Counted from the first letter of the stretch, positions 44,084 through 54,207 are shown. The stretch is DNA of 64,000 nucleotides from Haematospirillum jordaniae (GCF_001611975.1 NZ_CP014525.1:302001-366000); one strand, 5' to 3'. Numbers and translations: made by a program. Notes: generated by a model from the sequence alone, not told the origin.

Positions 44084-45553
44084 TTAACCGGTTATTGGCA
44101 AGGCAACAAAACGCATGCCTGATGCGTTTTGGAACAAAAGAAGAACAGACTTCCTTGCCTTCTCGCGTACCTTCTTGACCTGCTCCTCTACCTCGGCAAC
44201 AGAGGCAACCGCACTCTGGTTGACTTCGACAAGGACATCACCGGGGCGAATCCCCTTCTCTGCTGCAGCACCGGAAGGCAAGACATCAGCAACGATCATC
44301 CCCTTGGCATCATCAGGAATGTTATAGCGTTTCTTTTCTGCCTGCCCCAAGGGCAACAACGAGAACCCGAGACTTTGAACAATGGCCCCCTGATCAGCGG
44401 CACCGACTCCCTCTTCTGCCCCTGCCACAGGCAATGGCTCATCATCCTTCAGTTCGCCAACCTTGACCTTGATCTTCACCCGCTCGCCATTACGCCAGAC
44501 GACAACGGGGACACTCTGGTTGATCTCCGTTTCTGCAACCATCACCGGCAAGCGACGCATCTCTTTCACTTCCTTGCCGTTCCACTCGATAATAACGTCG
44601 CCGGACTGGATACCTGCACTTTCGGCAGGGCTCCCCGCCTCGGCCGAAGCGACAAGGGCACCGTACGCTTTCTTCAACCCGATACTCTCGGCAATTTCGT
44701 CTGTAACACTCTGTATACGGACACCCAACCATCCGCGCCGGGTACGACCATACTTGCGAATATCATCCAGAACCTGACGCAATAAATTGGACGGGGCCGC
44801 AAAGGCAATACCAATATTCCCCCCTGAAGGTGAATAGATGGAGGTATTGACCCCAATTACTTGGCCATCCATGTTGAACAGGGGCCCCCCGGAATTGCCC
44901 TTGTTGATGGCTGCATCTGTTTGTATGAAGCTGTCATAGGGTCCGAAGTTGATATCCCGCGTCTTGGCCGAAATAATACCGGTTGTAACAGAGCCACCCA
45001 AGCCAAGGGGATTACCGATGGCAATAACCTCTTCCCCAACTCTGGCCTTGTCGGAATCACCAAATTCAACGTGGGGCAATTTGCGCTTGGCATCAACCTT
45101 CAGCAACGCAATATCAACCTTACTGTCGCGACCAACCAGCTTTGCCTTCAAAGCCGTCTCGTCAGACAGAATAATGGTTATTTCGTCAGCATCCTGAATA
45201 ACGTGGTTGTTCGTCACGATATAGCCATCAGGATCAATGATGAACCCGGAACCAAGTGATGTCGCCCTGCGCCCACCATGAGGATTCCCGGGCGCACCAC
45301 GTTCAAAAAATTCCTTGAAGAAATCCTCGAACGGAGAGCCTGGTGGGAACTGCGGCAGATCTGGCATACGCTCTGCTGAAAGGGTCTGCGATGTTGAAAT
45401 ATTGACAACCGCCGGCAACAACCGCTCGGCAAGGTCAGCCACGCTGGTCGTTGCACTCCGTGCCGAGGCCAAGCCAGTAAAACCGGACGGCAATGCAAGA
45501 AAAGCGGCAGACAAGACCAGAAAAGACAGAACGCGTGTGCACCGGAACCACAT
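44084..45553 (-). CDS. degP: Periplasmic serine protease, Do/DegP family
   Basis: 489 residues from the ATG at 45553, giving a signal peptide (1-31, ending GLASA). An ATG at 45607 with a better ribosome site (CAGGATA) would add 18 residues. The trypsin-like catalytic triad is His117 (TNNHVIQ), Asp147 (SKVDIALL) and Ser221 (NKGNSGGPLF). Two PDZ domains follow (about 250-345 and 390-485). It degrades misfolded periplasmic proteins. The adjacent hflCK genes on the same strand form a membrane-quality-control cluster. Confidence 0.95.
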   Translation of the reverse strand: MWFRCTRVLSFLVLSAAFLALPSGFTGLASARSATTSVADLAERLLPAVVNISTSQTLSAERMPDLPQFPPGSPFEDFFKEFFERGAPGNPHGGRRATSLGSGFIIDPDGYIVTNNHVIQDADEITIILSDETALKAKLVGRDSKVDIALLKVDAKRKLPHVEFGDSDKARVGEEVIAIGNPLGLGGSVTTGIISAKTRDINFGPYDSFIQTDAAINKGNSGGPLFNMDGQVIGVNTSIYSPSGGNIGIAFAAPSNLLRQVLDDIRKYGRTRRGWLGVRIQSVTDEIAESIGLKKAYGALVASAEAGSPAESAGIQSGDVIIEWNGKEVKEMRRLPVMVAETEINQSVPVVVWRNGERVKIKVKVGELKDDEPLPVAGAEEGVGAADQGAIVQSLGFSLLPLGQAEKKRYNIPDDAKGMIVADVLPSGAAAEKGIRPGDVLVEVNQSAVASVAEVEEQVKKVREKARKSVLLLFQNASGMRFVALPITG

Positions 45554-45792
45554 GGGAACCAGCTGCCTTGCTTTAAGGGAAGGCCCAAAAGTCACGAGAA
45601 CCTCCATTGACGCAGTATCCTGCCGGGAATCAGGATCTTCTGCGAAACATAACAAAAGTTTCCCGGACACCATACGCCCGATTTTCCTGCTTTCTCAAAC
45701 CAGAGCCCAAACACCACACAAAGAGCAAAGCATGAGAAGCCGTCTCGACCGAGAAGGGCCGGCGTGACCGACCCTTCCCTTCGCAATCAAGA

Positions 45793-46677
45793 CTAACGGA
45801 CAGAACTACCCGCCGGGGCAGACCGATCAAAGTACTTCAGGAACTCGGAATCAGGACTCAGGACCATCGCAGTCCCACCATTGCCAAGAGCATTGCGATA
45901 CGCCTCCATGGACCGGTAGAACCGGAAAAACTCGGGATCACGGCCATAGGCATCACCCAAAATACGATTCCGCTCTCCATCGCCCTCACCACGCAGAACC
46001 TCCGAAACGCGGCGGGCTTCTGCCAGAAGAACTGTCCGTTCGCGGTCGGCCTCAGCCTGGATCTTGGCCTTCAACTCCTCCCCCTCAGCCCGTAACTGAG
46101 CAGCTTGGGCTACACGGTCGGATCGCATCCGGTTAAAAACAGACTGGGATGTCTGCTGGGGCAAATCCGTACGACCAATGCGGACGTCCACAATCTCGAT
46201 ACCAAATTCCGGGGCACGAACCTGCACCGCACGGGTGATCCGCCGCATCACGTCACCACGCTTTTGTGTCAAAAGATCGGCAAGATCAGACTCGCCAAGC
46301 TCATCACGCACAGCTGCATTCAGAATCCCGCCCAGACGATCACGCAAACCACTCTCGGTCCGCACTGTCTTATAGAACTCCAGTGGGTTGACGATACGGT
46401 AGCGGGCATAGGTATCAACGATAATCCGCTTCTGGTCGATCAGGGGCAGTTCCTGGGTCGGTGGGTCAAGTTCCAGCACCCTGTTCTCATAAAGGATCAC
46501 ATTCTGGGCAAACGGAATCTTGGCATGCAGACCAGGTTCCTGAATAACCCGGACCGGATTGCCGAACTGCAGCACAATAGCCTGCTGGGTCTGACGCACA
46601 GTAAACAAAGCCCCGGAAACCAGCAGCAGCAACACAAATGCTGCCACACCACCAAGCACAAGTTTTCCGTTGTTCAT
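45793..46677 (-). CDS. hflC: FtsH modulator HflC
   Basis: 294 residues. One N-terminal membrane helix (about 7-25), then the SPFH/prohibitin domain (VRQTQQAIVLQFGNPVRVIQ; PEFGIEIVDVRIGRTDLP) and a coiled coil. With HflK it surrounds FtsH and restricts its protease activity. Overlaps hflK by 4 bases. Confidence 0.96.
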   Translation of the reverse strand: MNNGKLVLGGVAAFVLLLLVSGALFTVRQTQQAIVLQFGNPVRVIQEPGLHAKIPFAQNVILYENRVLELDPPTQELPLIDQKRIIVDTYARYRIVNPLEFYKTVRTESGLRDRLGGILNAAVRDELGESDLADLLTQKRGDVMRRITRAVQVRAPEFGIEIVDVRIGRTDLPQQTSQSVFNRMRSDRVAQAAQLRAEGEELKAKIQAEADRERTVLLAEARRVSEVLRGEGDGERNRILGDAYGRDPEFFRFYRSMEAYRNALGNGGTAMVLSPDSEFLKYFDRSAPAGSSVR

Positions 46678-47822
46678 CGGGCTTTCTCCTGTCCGGCTGC
46701 GCGCTCGGTACGCTTCAGCTCCGGCAATGGCAAATAGGGCACAACACCAGACCCGGCAGCATTTCCATGGCCCAGCAGAATCTTGTCAGAGTTTTTCAGG
46801 ACATCCTGCATGGCTTCCAGATACAAACGCTCCGTCGTGACCGTACGGGCATTGCGGTACGTTTCATAAACGGAAAGGAACCGTGCAGACTCACCTTCGG
46901 CATCCTTGACAACACGATCCCTGTAGGCAGAAGCCTCCTGCTGCATACGCTCCGCCTCCCCCTTGGCACGCGGGATAATATCGTTCTTGTAGGCTTGAGC
47001 TTCGTTCTGCAGACGCTCCTTGTCCTGGCGCGCACGCTGGACATCGTTAAAGGCATCAATCACATCCTGCGGCGGATCTGCCTTCTGGAGCTTCACATCC
47101 AGAATCGTGATGCCAGCATGATAGCTGTCAAGAATACTCTGCAACAGCTCACGCGAACGGCTCTGTATCTCGGCGCGTCCGGTTGTCATGGCTGTCTCCA
47201 GCGGGGTCTGTCCCACGACCTCACGCATGGCGCTCTCAGCCGCAGCCCGCACAGTCTGCTCGGGATCGCGGATGTTGAACAGAAACTCGCCCGCTTCACG
47301 AATACGCCACTGAACAATAAAGTCCAGATCGATGATGTTCTGGTCGCCGGTCAACATCTGGCTGGTTGCAGCAGCCAACTCTCCGCGCGCTGTATCACGG
47401 GGTGCCAGAATAGACCGTGCGCTCTCGCGGGAGCCAATGCTGATCTGGCGGGTCTCTGTGACACGCGGGGTAACAACCTCACCCAGCGGAGCCGGGAACC
47501 AGTAGTTCAGGCCGGGCCCCGTTGTCTTGACATAACGCCCGAACAACAACTCCACACCCTGCTCATCAGGATTGACCCGATACAAACCGGTCAGCATCCA
47601 CGCCGCAAGAACGGCAAGAACGACAAGAACGGTCCCGCGTCCTGAACCAAAACCCCCGGGAAGCATACGACGCAGGTGATCTTGGCCCTGACGAAGCAAG
47701 TCATCAATGTCCGGTGGCTGATTCCCACCACGGGGCCCACGCCGCCCCCAGGGATTGTTTCCCCCGTTACCACCACCGGGGCCACTTCCGCCCCATGGGC
47801 CGCCCTGATTGTTAGAGGCCAT
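46674..47822 (-). CDS. hflK: FtsH modulator HflK
   Basis: 382 residues from the ATG at 47822. The Gly/Asn/Pro-rich cytoplasmic N terminus (GGPWGGSGPGGGNGGNNPWG) is typical of HflK; then one membrane helix (about 70-88), the SPFH domain (VNPDEQGVELLFGRYVKTTG) and a coiled coil. Partner of HflC. Divergent from mrp. Confidence 0.95.
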   Translation of the reverse strand: MASNNQGGPWGGSGPGGGNGGNNPWGRRGPRGGNQPPDIDDLLRQGQDHLRRMLPGGFGSGRGTVLVVLAVLAAWMLTGLYRVNPDEQGVELLFGRYVKTTGPGLNYWFPAPLGEVVTPRVTETRQISIGSRESARSILAPRDTARGELAAATSQMLTGDQNIIDLDFIVQWRIREAGEFLFNIRDPEQTVRAAAESAMREVVGQTPLETAMTTGRAEIQSRSRELLQSILDSYHAGITILDVKLQKADPPQDVIDAFNDVQRARQDKERLQNEAQAYKNDIIPRAKGEAERMQQEASAYRDRVVKDAEGESARFLSVYETYRNARTVTTERLYLEAMQDVLKNSDKILLGHGNAAGSGVVPYLPLPELKRTERAAGQEKAR

Positions 47823-48045
47823 TACCACAATTCCTTCTCGAATGACATCGGATCTGCCGCTATGGTGCACCGGACATGGTGTACGATCCGCTACAGTCAC
47901 AAAAGCAAAACCGGCACCGAAGCACTTACCCGCCGCCCCGGGAACCGTACGGAACAAAGTCCGTGCAAGCCTTATAGGTCATGAAGCTGTACCACGCAAT
48001 GCACCGAACATCTGCAATACCAGAGTAGACACGGAGTTTTCAGGA

Positions 48046-49179
48046 ATGCTGGCCCCCGACAAGAACCATATCACCGATGCACTGCGCACGGTTTCCCACC
48101 CCGAAGCCGGGGATCCCGTCTCGGCAGGATGGGTTGAAAGCATCACTATCACCAATCAGAATGTCGTGGTCACATTGGTTGTTCCACCTGGAATGGGCTC
48201 ATCACTGGAACCCTTACGGCAGACAGCGGAAACGGTCATCGCCGGCCTGCCCGGCGTTGAAGCAGCCACTGTCGTACTGACCGCCCATACCAACCCGGAA
48301 AAGAAAAGCAGACCGAAAGTGCAGGGCTATATTCCTATGCCGGGAATAAAGAAAATTGTCGCGGTTGCATCGGGAAAGGGTGGTGTTGGCAAATCGACAA
48401 CAGCCGTGAACCTTGCCTTGGCGCTGAGGCAGCTGGGACTTTCTGTCGCCCTGTTTGACGCTGACATCTATGGCCCAAGCATCCCCTGCCTGACCGGTTT
48501 GCGAGGACAACGCCTGAACAGTGATGACAAGGGCCTGATCCCCGCAGAAAGCATGGGCCTGAAAATCATGTCGATTGGCTTCATGGTGGAAGAAGATAGC
48601 CCCCTCGTCTGGCGTGGCCCCATGGTTATGGGAGCCTTGGAGCAGATGCTGCGTGATACCCAATGGAATGATATTGATATCATGGTGATCGACATGCCAC
48701 CGGGCACGGGGGGTACGCAGCTCACTATCAGCCAGAAGCTCGAACTGTCAGGTGCTGTGATCGTCTCCACCCCTCAGGATCTTGCCCTGCTTGATGCCCG
48801 CAAGGGGCTGGGTATGTTCAACAAGGTCGAGGTCCCCATTCTCGGTATTGTCGAAAACATGAGCTATCACATCTGTACGCAATGCGGACATCGCGAAGAC
48901 GTGTTTGACCACGGCGGGGCACGACAAACAGCAAAAGAGATGGGTGTGGATTTTCTGGGCGAAGTTCCCTTGGCTGCCACCATTCGCCAAGATGCAGACA
49001 GTGGCAGACCAAGCGTTGTATCGTCACCCAATGGACCTCATGCCCGTGCATATATGGACATCGCGTCCAAAGTCGCTACAAAACTGGGCCTGATCACAGA
49101 CACAGGCCATGGGCAACCAAGACAGGAAACGCATGATAAAAAAGGATGGCGGCATTTCCTGCGGTACCTGACATCCTGA
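48046..49179 (+). CDS. mrp: Mrp/ApbC iron-sulfur cluster carrier ATPase
   Basis: 377 residues from the ATG at 48046 (CAGGA upstream). N-terminal DUF59/MIP18 domain (about 1-90), then the P-loop domain with deviant Walker A GKGGVGKSTTAVNLALAL (about 109-126), DIYGPSIPCL and the CxxC cluster-binding pair CTQCG. It carries and transfers iron-sulfur clusters. The C-terminal tail is basic. Divergent from hflK. Confidence 0.95.
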   Translation: MLAPDKNHITDALRTVSHPEAGDPVSAGWVESITITNQNVVVTLVVPPGMGSSLEPLRQTAETVIAGLPGVEAATVVLTAHTNPEKKSRPKVQGYIPMPGIKKIVAVASGKGGVGKSTTAVNLALALRQLGLSVALFDADIYGPSIPCLTGLRGQRLNSDDKGLIPAESMGLKIMSIGFMVEEDSPLVWRGPMVMGALEQMLRDTQWNDIDIMVIDMPPGTGGTQLTISQKLELSGAVIVSTPQDLALLDARKGLGMFNKVEVPILGIVENMSYHICTQCGHREDVFDHGGARQTAKEMGVDFLGEVPLAATIRQDADSGRPSVVSSPNGPHARAYMDIASKVATKLGLITDTGHGQPRQETHDKKGWRHFLRYLTS

Positions 49180-49186
49180 AACAGCT

Positions 49187-49212
49187 GCCCCCGTCTTTTT
49201 CTAGATGGGGGC
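49187..49212. terminator. Bidirectional hairpin terminator
   Basis: GCCCCC (49187-49192) pairs with GGGGGC (49207-49212); TCT/AGA pairs extend the stem around a T-rich loop. Lies between the convergent mrp and antiporter genes. Confidence 0.6.
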
Positions 49213-49229
49213 GTACTCGAATGGCCAAC

Positions 49230-50714
49230 TCAGAGACTGAGATAACCGGCGTAAAGCATCCACCCCGCAACAACAGCACCGGCCAACAGAAGAGAAAAGA
49301 GCACACCCTCCCGACGCCTGAAGACCGGTTCACACAGCTCTCTTCTGGCCTGCACATAAAGGACAATGCCCGGCGTATACAGAAGAGCAGACAAAAGCAG
49401 ATAGTCAACACCGGCAGCATACAGCAGCCAAAGACTATACAGGGCAGCCAAGCCTGTCACACACATCGCACGCCGGCGACCAGCAATACCGTGTCCGTAC
49501 AACTCACCGCGCATACCGCAGCGCAAGGCAAAAACAGCAGACAACAGATAAGGCACCAGAATCATGGAGGTGCCAAGGGAGGCCAAGGCTAGATACGTTG
49601 ATTCATTGAACAGAGTCAGGACCAGAAAAATCTGGATCATGGCATTGGACAAGAACAGGGCCTTGGCAGGAACCCGGTTTGCATTCTCCTGACGCAAGAA
49701 AGCCGGCATACTCATGCCCTTTGATGCCGAGAACAAAATCTCGGTACACAACAGCATCCAAGCCAGCAATCCGCCCAGCAGGGAAATCACCAGTCCGGCA
49801 CTGACCAGAACGGCTCCCCAAGGACCGACAACACTCTCCAGAACATATGCCATGGAAGGATCCTTGAGTCCCGCCAGTTCCGCTCTGGACATGATGCCCA
49901 TAGACAGCACATTGACAGAAACCAGCAAGACCATAACCCCAAGGAACCCCAGAACCGTCGCCTTGCCGACATCGGAACGCCGCCGGGCACGGGCCGAGTA
50001 GACACCAGCCCCTTCGATGCCGATAAAAACCCAGACCGTAATCAGCATCATATTACGAACTTGGTCCATAACACTGCCCAGATCCGTGCTGCCAGCACCC
50101 CAGATATCCGCTGTAAAGATATCCATCTGGAAGGCCGTGGCAGAAATGATGACAAACAGGATCAAGGGGATAACCTTGGCAACCGTTGCAACCTGGTTGG
50201 CAAGAACGGCACCGGTAATGCCGCGCAGCACCATGGCATGCACGGTCCAAAGCAGTGCAGAGGCTGCAATCACAGCCCACAGGGTGTTACCATCCCCAAA
50301 AACAGGAAGGAAATACCCCAGCGTACTGAGCAACAAAACAAGGTAGCTGGTTGTCCCGATCCAAGCGCTGATCCAGTACCCCCAAGCTGACAAGAAACCA
50401 ACATAGTTACCAAACCCGGCCTTGGCATAGGCATAGATGCCCCCGTCCAAGTCAGCTCTGCGATCTGCAAGAAGACGGAAAACCCAAGCAAGGGCAAGCA
50501 TGCCCAAGGCGCTGATTGTCCAGCCAATCAGCATGGCACCAGGCGCAGCACTGCTAGCCGTGTTCTGCGGCAACGCAAAAATACCGCCGCCAATCATCGA
50601 ACCAACGACCAAGGCTGTCAGAGCCCCAAGACGCAACCCACCACGGGACGGCGCTGTTTCCTGCACAACCATCTCCAGATCTCCGGGGTTCAAAACACCG
50701 GCCTGTTTTGTCAT
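49230..50714 (-). CDS. APC-family amino acid antiporter (arginine/ornithine type)
   Basis: 494 residues with about twelve membrane helices. The N-terminal helix 1 motif is GALTALVVGSMIGGGIFALP, the basic amino acid/polyamine antiporter signature (ArcD/LysP group), with GIYAYAKAGFGNYVGFLSAW and the conserved GIEGAGVYSARA. AGGGACACAGAG upstream favours the ATG at 50714 over the GTG at 50729. Substrate probably arginine/ornithine or lysine; inferred. No arc genes are nearby. Confidence 0.88.
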   Translation of the reverse strand: MTKQAGVLNPGDLEMVVQETAPSRGGLRLGALTALVVGSMIGGGIFALPQNTASSAAPGAMLIGWTISALGMLALAWVFRLLADRRADLDGGIYAYAKAGFGNYVGFLSAWGYWISAWIGTTSYLVLLLSTLGYFLPVFGDGNTLWAVIAASALLWTVHAMVLRGITGAVLANQVATVAKVIPLILFVIISATAFQMDIFTADIWGAGSTDLGSVMDQVRNMMLITVWVFIGIEGAGVYSARARRRSDVGKATVLGFLGVMVLLVSVNVLSMGIMSRAELAGLKDPSMAYVLESVVGPWGAVLVSAGLVISLLGGLLAWMLLCTEILFSASKGMSMPAFLRQENANRVPAKALFLSNAMIQIFLVLTLFNESTYLALASLGTSMILVPYLLSAVFALRCGMRGELYGHGIAGRRRAMCVTGLAALYSLWLLYAAGVDYLLLSALLYTPGIVLYVQARRELCEPVFRRREGVLFSLLLAGAVVAGWMLYAGYLSL

Positions 50715-51125
50715 CTCTGTGTCCCTCACTGCAAAATCTTTTCAATACAAGGAGATGATCCACAAAAACGCGCTTCACAGCCCTGTTGGATCAGGAAACG
50801 CCATCAAAATGACGCCGGACGAGCCGAAAGCAGGCCTCCATAAACGTCCTTCTTATGGAAAGGAGCGATAACACAGCCAACAGGGATCTGCATATACATT
50901 TTGTAGTAGAATGAACGTATATATGCCATATTTTGGCAAGAAATATACTTTATGTAAGGCATATATATCAAAATGATCAGTTCATGGAACATAATGTCAG
51001 AGAAGCATCACTGTCCAAAAGCTGGATTCGCTGTGGCCTAGGTGCCAGCAAAAGCCCACAAAACCGCCACATGGAAGTCTTGCGGGCTCATACCGATTCA
51101 TTAAAGAGCGTCTCAGGACACGGGA
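50715..51125 (-). promoter_or_regulatory. A+T-rich upstream region of the antiporter gene with an inverted repeat
   Basis: 411 bases between sdaA and the antiporter. It holds a perfect 10-bp inverted repeat, TATATATGCC (50918-50927) and GGCATATATA (50958-50967), with a 30-base spacer, in DNA much richer in A+T than the neighbourhood. A candidate operator pair (ArgR- or Lrp-like regulators would fit the transported substrate). No gene seen. Confidence 0.4.
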
Positions 51126-52535
51126 CTAACACGCAACCACATTGACAGCCAACCCACCCTGCGAGGTTTCCTTATACTTGCTCTGCATATCAAGGCCGGT
51201 CTGGCGCATGGTCTCGATGACCTTGTCCAATGACACCAAGTGCTGGCCATCGCCGCGCAATGCCAGACGCGCAGCGTTGATTGCCTTAACAGCCCCCATC
51301 GTGTTGCGCTCGATACAGGGAACCTGCACCAAGCCCCCCACAGGATCACATGTCAGGCCGAGATTGTGCTCCATGCCAATCTCGGCTGCGTTCTCAACCT
51401 GATCCGGCGTACCGCCCAGAACAGCCGTTAACGCCCCTGCTGCCATCGAGCAGGCGACGCCGACCTCTCCCTGACAGCCAACCTCGGCCGCAGAAATCGA
51501 GGCACGCGTCTTGTACAAGGCGCCAATCGCAGCCGCTGTCATCAGGAATGTCCGGCTGCCATCCCGCGTTGCCCCCGGGCAGAACCGTTCATAGTATGCC
51601 AGCACAGCCGGTATCACCCCTGAAGCACCATTGGTTGGTGCCGTGACAACCCGGCTGCCGGCTGCGTTTTCCTCATTGACGGCCAAAGCATAGAGATTGA
51701 CCCAGTCCAGGACCGTCAGAGGGTCCTTCATCGCAGCCTCGGGCCTTCCGGTCAGCTCACGAAACAAATCATTGGCACGGCGACGGACCTTTAGCCCCCC
51801 CGGTAAAACACCTGTCTGTGAAATCCCCCGGTCAATGCACTGCATCATGGAATCACGGACACGATCCAGAAAAGCATGGGTCTCACTTTCGGGGCGCCAC
51901 ACCTGCTCGTTGGCCATCATGACCTGGGCAACTGAAAGATTGTCCCTGTTACAGATCGCAACCAGCTCTGCAGCCGAGTTATAGGGATAAGGCTGAAAGA
52001 CATTGCGCCCCAGGGTCAGGGCAGCCTCACTCTCCCCCTCAGTCACAACAAAGCCGCCTCCGACCGAATAATAGTCGCGCGTGCACACGACCTCGCCGCC
52101 AGCATTGCGGGCTGTAAAGCGCAGCCCATTGGGATGACCCGGGAGGACATCATCAAACCGCCAGACAAGGTCTTTGGATACTGCAAAAGGAATCGTCCGC
52201 TTTCCTCCCAAACGGAGCGTTCCTTCATGCTCAATACCGGCAACAATCGTCGGGATCGCATCGGGATCAACAGTTTCAGGCTGTTCCCCCGATAACCCGA
52301 CCAAAACCGCTGTATCGGTTGCATGCCCCTTGCCGGTCAGGGCCAATGACCCGTAAAGCTCGGCCGTTACCGATGCAACAGCGTCCAGAATATCTTGCTG
52401 TATCAGAGACTGCACAAAACGGTATCCTGCCCGCATTGGCCCAACCGTATGCGAGCTGGAGGGACCAACACCAATGGTATAAAGATCACACACACTCAGA
52501 TTTGTTGGCGATTCCGCAGCCATCTTTTCATTCAT
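51126..52535 (-). CDS. sdaA: L-serine ammonia-lyase, iron-sulfur type
   Basis: 469 residues, single-chain form. Deaminates serine to pyruvate using a [4Fe-4S] cluster. Domains: N-terminal beta domain (SVCDLYTIGVGPSSSHTVGP), then the catalytic domain with VTAPTNGASGVIPAVL, GCQGEVGVACSMAAGAL, LGLTCDPVGGLVQVPCIERN (cluster cysteines) and a C-terminal tail ending VVAC, whose last Cys is conserved in the family. Preceded by an 18-base near-palindrome. ATG at 52523 is an alternative start. Confidence 0.96.
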   Translation of the reverse strand: MNEKMAAESPTNLSVCDLYTIGVGPSSSHTVGPMRAGYRFVQSLIQQDILDAVASVTAELYGSLALTGKGHATDTAVLVGLSGEQPETVDPDAIPTIVAGIEHEGTLRLGGKRTIPFAVSKDLVWRFDDVLPGHPNGLRFTARNAGGEVVCTRDYYSVGGGFVVTEGESEAALTLGRNVFQPYPYNSAAELVAICNRDNLSVAQVMMANEQVWRPESETHAFLDRVRDSMMQCIDRGISQTGVLPGGLKVRRRANDLFRELTGRPEAAMKDPLTVLDWVNLYALAVNEENAAGSRVVTAPTNGASGVIPAVLAYYERFCPGATRDGSRTFLMTAAAIGALYKTRASISAAEVGCQGEVGVACSMAAGALTAVLGGTPDQVENAAEIGMEHNLGLTCDPVGGLVQVPCIERNTMGAVKAINAARLALRGDGQHLVSLDKVIETMRQTGLDMQSKYKETSQGGLAVNVVAC

Positions 52536-52539
52536 CCAA

Positions 52540-52557
52540 CAGTAAACATGTTAACTG
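52540..52557. promoter_or_regulatory. Near-perfect 18-base palindrome before sdaA
   Basis: CAGTAAACATGTTAACTG differs from its own reverse complement at one symmetric pair of positions. It sits 4 bases from the sdaA start codon, so a bound regulator would block transcription or translation initiation. Confidence 0.45.
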
Positions 52558-52864
52558 TGCCCCCCAAGCGGGATCCGATCCGGACATATACCCGCAAGCC
52601 AAGCCTGCCTTCGCAGGGCACACGAACCCGGTAAAAGGGTAACAAAGACAGTCTCAACAGATAATGAGAGCATAGAAATTACGTATGTCCAACAATAATA
52701 TTTCATCGAGAATACGGTAACAAAGAACCACGCATGGCAAGAAAATTTACATGTGACGCAGACAGAAAATCATGGGATACAAAAATCACCCTACCCCTTG
52801 GGCGTATCTATGCCCATGGATCGGGATAAGTCTTTGAAAAATTGTATTCATGGAAACGTGCGCC
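52558..52864. other. Intergenic region between sdaA and the phosphoribosyltransferase gene
   Basis: About 307 bases between divergent genes. The right half is A+T-rich (52660-52780) and should carry the promoter of the + strand gene. No RNA gene, repeat or terminator is evident. Confidence 0.35.
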
Positions 52865-53356
52865 ATGCAGGACTATTCAGCAAACCGCTACTTGCCCATC
52901 GCGTGGGAGCTTTTCCACCGTGACACGCGCCTTCTGGCGCACAAATTGATGGGACATAAAGACTGGAAAGGCATTGTGGCTATAACCCGGGGGGGACTGA
53001 TTCCCTCTTCCATCATTGCCCGCGAGCTTGACCTGAGACTGGTCGACTGCCTGTGTATCATTTCCTATGATGATCGCACCCAAGGAGAGATCCGGGTAGC
53101 AAAGACCGTTCAGAAAGATGTAGTCGGGGACGGTGAAGGATGGTTGATTATTGATGACTTGGTTGATTCAGGCGTCACAGCTCGCAAGGCCAAAGCGATC
53201 CTGCCGCAGGGCCACATGGCAACCGTCTATGCAAAACCCCATGGAGAACCTTGCGTTGATACGTACGCTGTGGCTGTCCCCCAGGATATGTGGCTCCTGT
53301 TTCCGTGGGATGCCGAGCTGATGCCAAATGAGCCATTGGCAAAACGGACTCCCTGA
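52865..53356 (+). CDS. gpt: Xanthine phosphoribosyltransferase
   Basis: 163 residues. Salvages xanthine and guanine with PRPP. PRPP loop LIIDDLVDSGVTARKA (about 93-108), GIVAITRGGLIPSSIIARE (about 38-56) and the C-terminal FPWD motif typical of Gpt. ATG at 52865 has GGAAA upstream; 52850 is an alternative with no site. Convergent with the next gene. Confidence 0.93.
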   Translation: MQDYSANRYLPIAWELFHRDTRLLAHKLMGHKDWKGIVAITRGGLIPSSIIARELDLRLVDCLCIISYDDRTQGEIRVAKTVQKDVVGDGEGWLIIDDLVDSGVTARKAKAILPQGHMATVYAKPHGEPCVDTYAVAVPQDMWLLFPWDAELMPNEPLAKRTP

Positions 53357-53379
53357 AAAGAGCTGGTTGTAGGTATTTC

Positions 53380-53895
53380 TCAGAGTTGACGAAAGATTTC
53401 ATCAATCTGGGATTGATCCATTGCAGCGTCCCTGCCGTGAATGATAGAGCTAGCAACGTCAATCAGGCGCTGCAACGCCGTTGAGCCTGCCTTTGCCCTC
53501 GCCCTTACGATCTCTTGGTCCTGCAGCTTTACCGCCTCGGCAACGCGCTCCAGCGATTGCTGAACGATCGAATCCATCTGGGCAATAGTATCCTCAAACG
53601 GGCGCTTGTAACGAGCGGGCACATGATTATATGCCTCAATCGCAAGTTCCTTGTCGGAAAAGCTGCTATCGCGAAAGTGTTCCTGATAACTCTTTGGCGT
53701 CCACTGCAGGCATTCTTCCAAAAGCTCCGGCATATCTGCCAAGATATCCATCAGCATGACTATTTCATTGAAATGATTAAGATAATCTGTCGCCAGAAGG
53801 GTCTGCTGGCTGATATTGGCGCCAGCGACCTTTGCCTGCCATTCCTCGGGAGGGGTATCATTCTCAGGAGCCCTGTTCTGACTGGACGTATTCAT
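53380..53895 (-). CDS. Helical hypothetical protein with C-terminal SQIDEIF peptide
   Basis: 171 residues, mostly helical, no signal peptide or membrane segment. The C terminus, MDQSQIDEIFRQL (159-171), resembles the SQxDID-type peptide of CheZ and of FliM, which binds CheY. No family recognised. It is convergent with gpt and divergent from the ferritin-like gene. Confidence 0.65.
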   Translation of the reverse strand: MNTSSQNRAPENDTPPEEWQAKVAGANISQQTLLATDYLNHFNEIVMLMDILADMPELLEECLQWTPKSYQEHFRDSSFSDKELAIEAYNHVPARYKRPFEDTIAQMDSIVQQSLERVAEAVKLQDQEIVRARAKAGSTALQRLIDVASSIIHGRDAAMDQSQIDEIFRQL

Positions 53896-54207
53896 GCTTC
53901 CCGATAACCCTAGCTATTACCCCGTGAATTATTCCCGACCCGACACATGCACGCAATGCCCGGGCGGATAGACAGTCACAAAACGACGATATCTCCGCTG
54001 CCAAATCAACAATCCAGGGGTGAGAATTCTCCGTGACAAGGTGCACCTTGGAAAGCCGACGCAACCGTTCTGAACACATATCCTTGTATTTTTCATGGCT
54101 ATCACTACAAAAGGTATAAGATCTTGGATAATGCGCGGGTAACTGGCTCCCTTTCTTTTTTGACGGGAACAGTTACTGTCGGTGTAAATGGAGATACAAA
54201 CAGCGCA

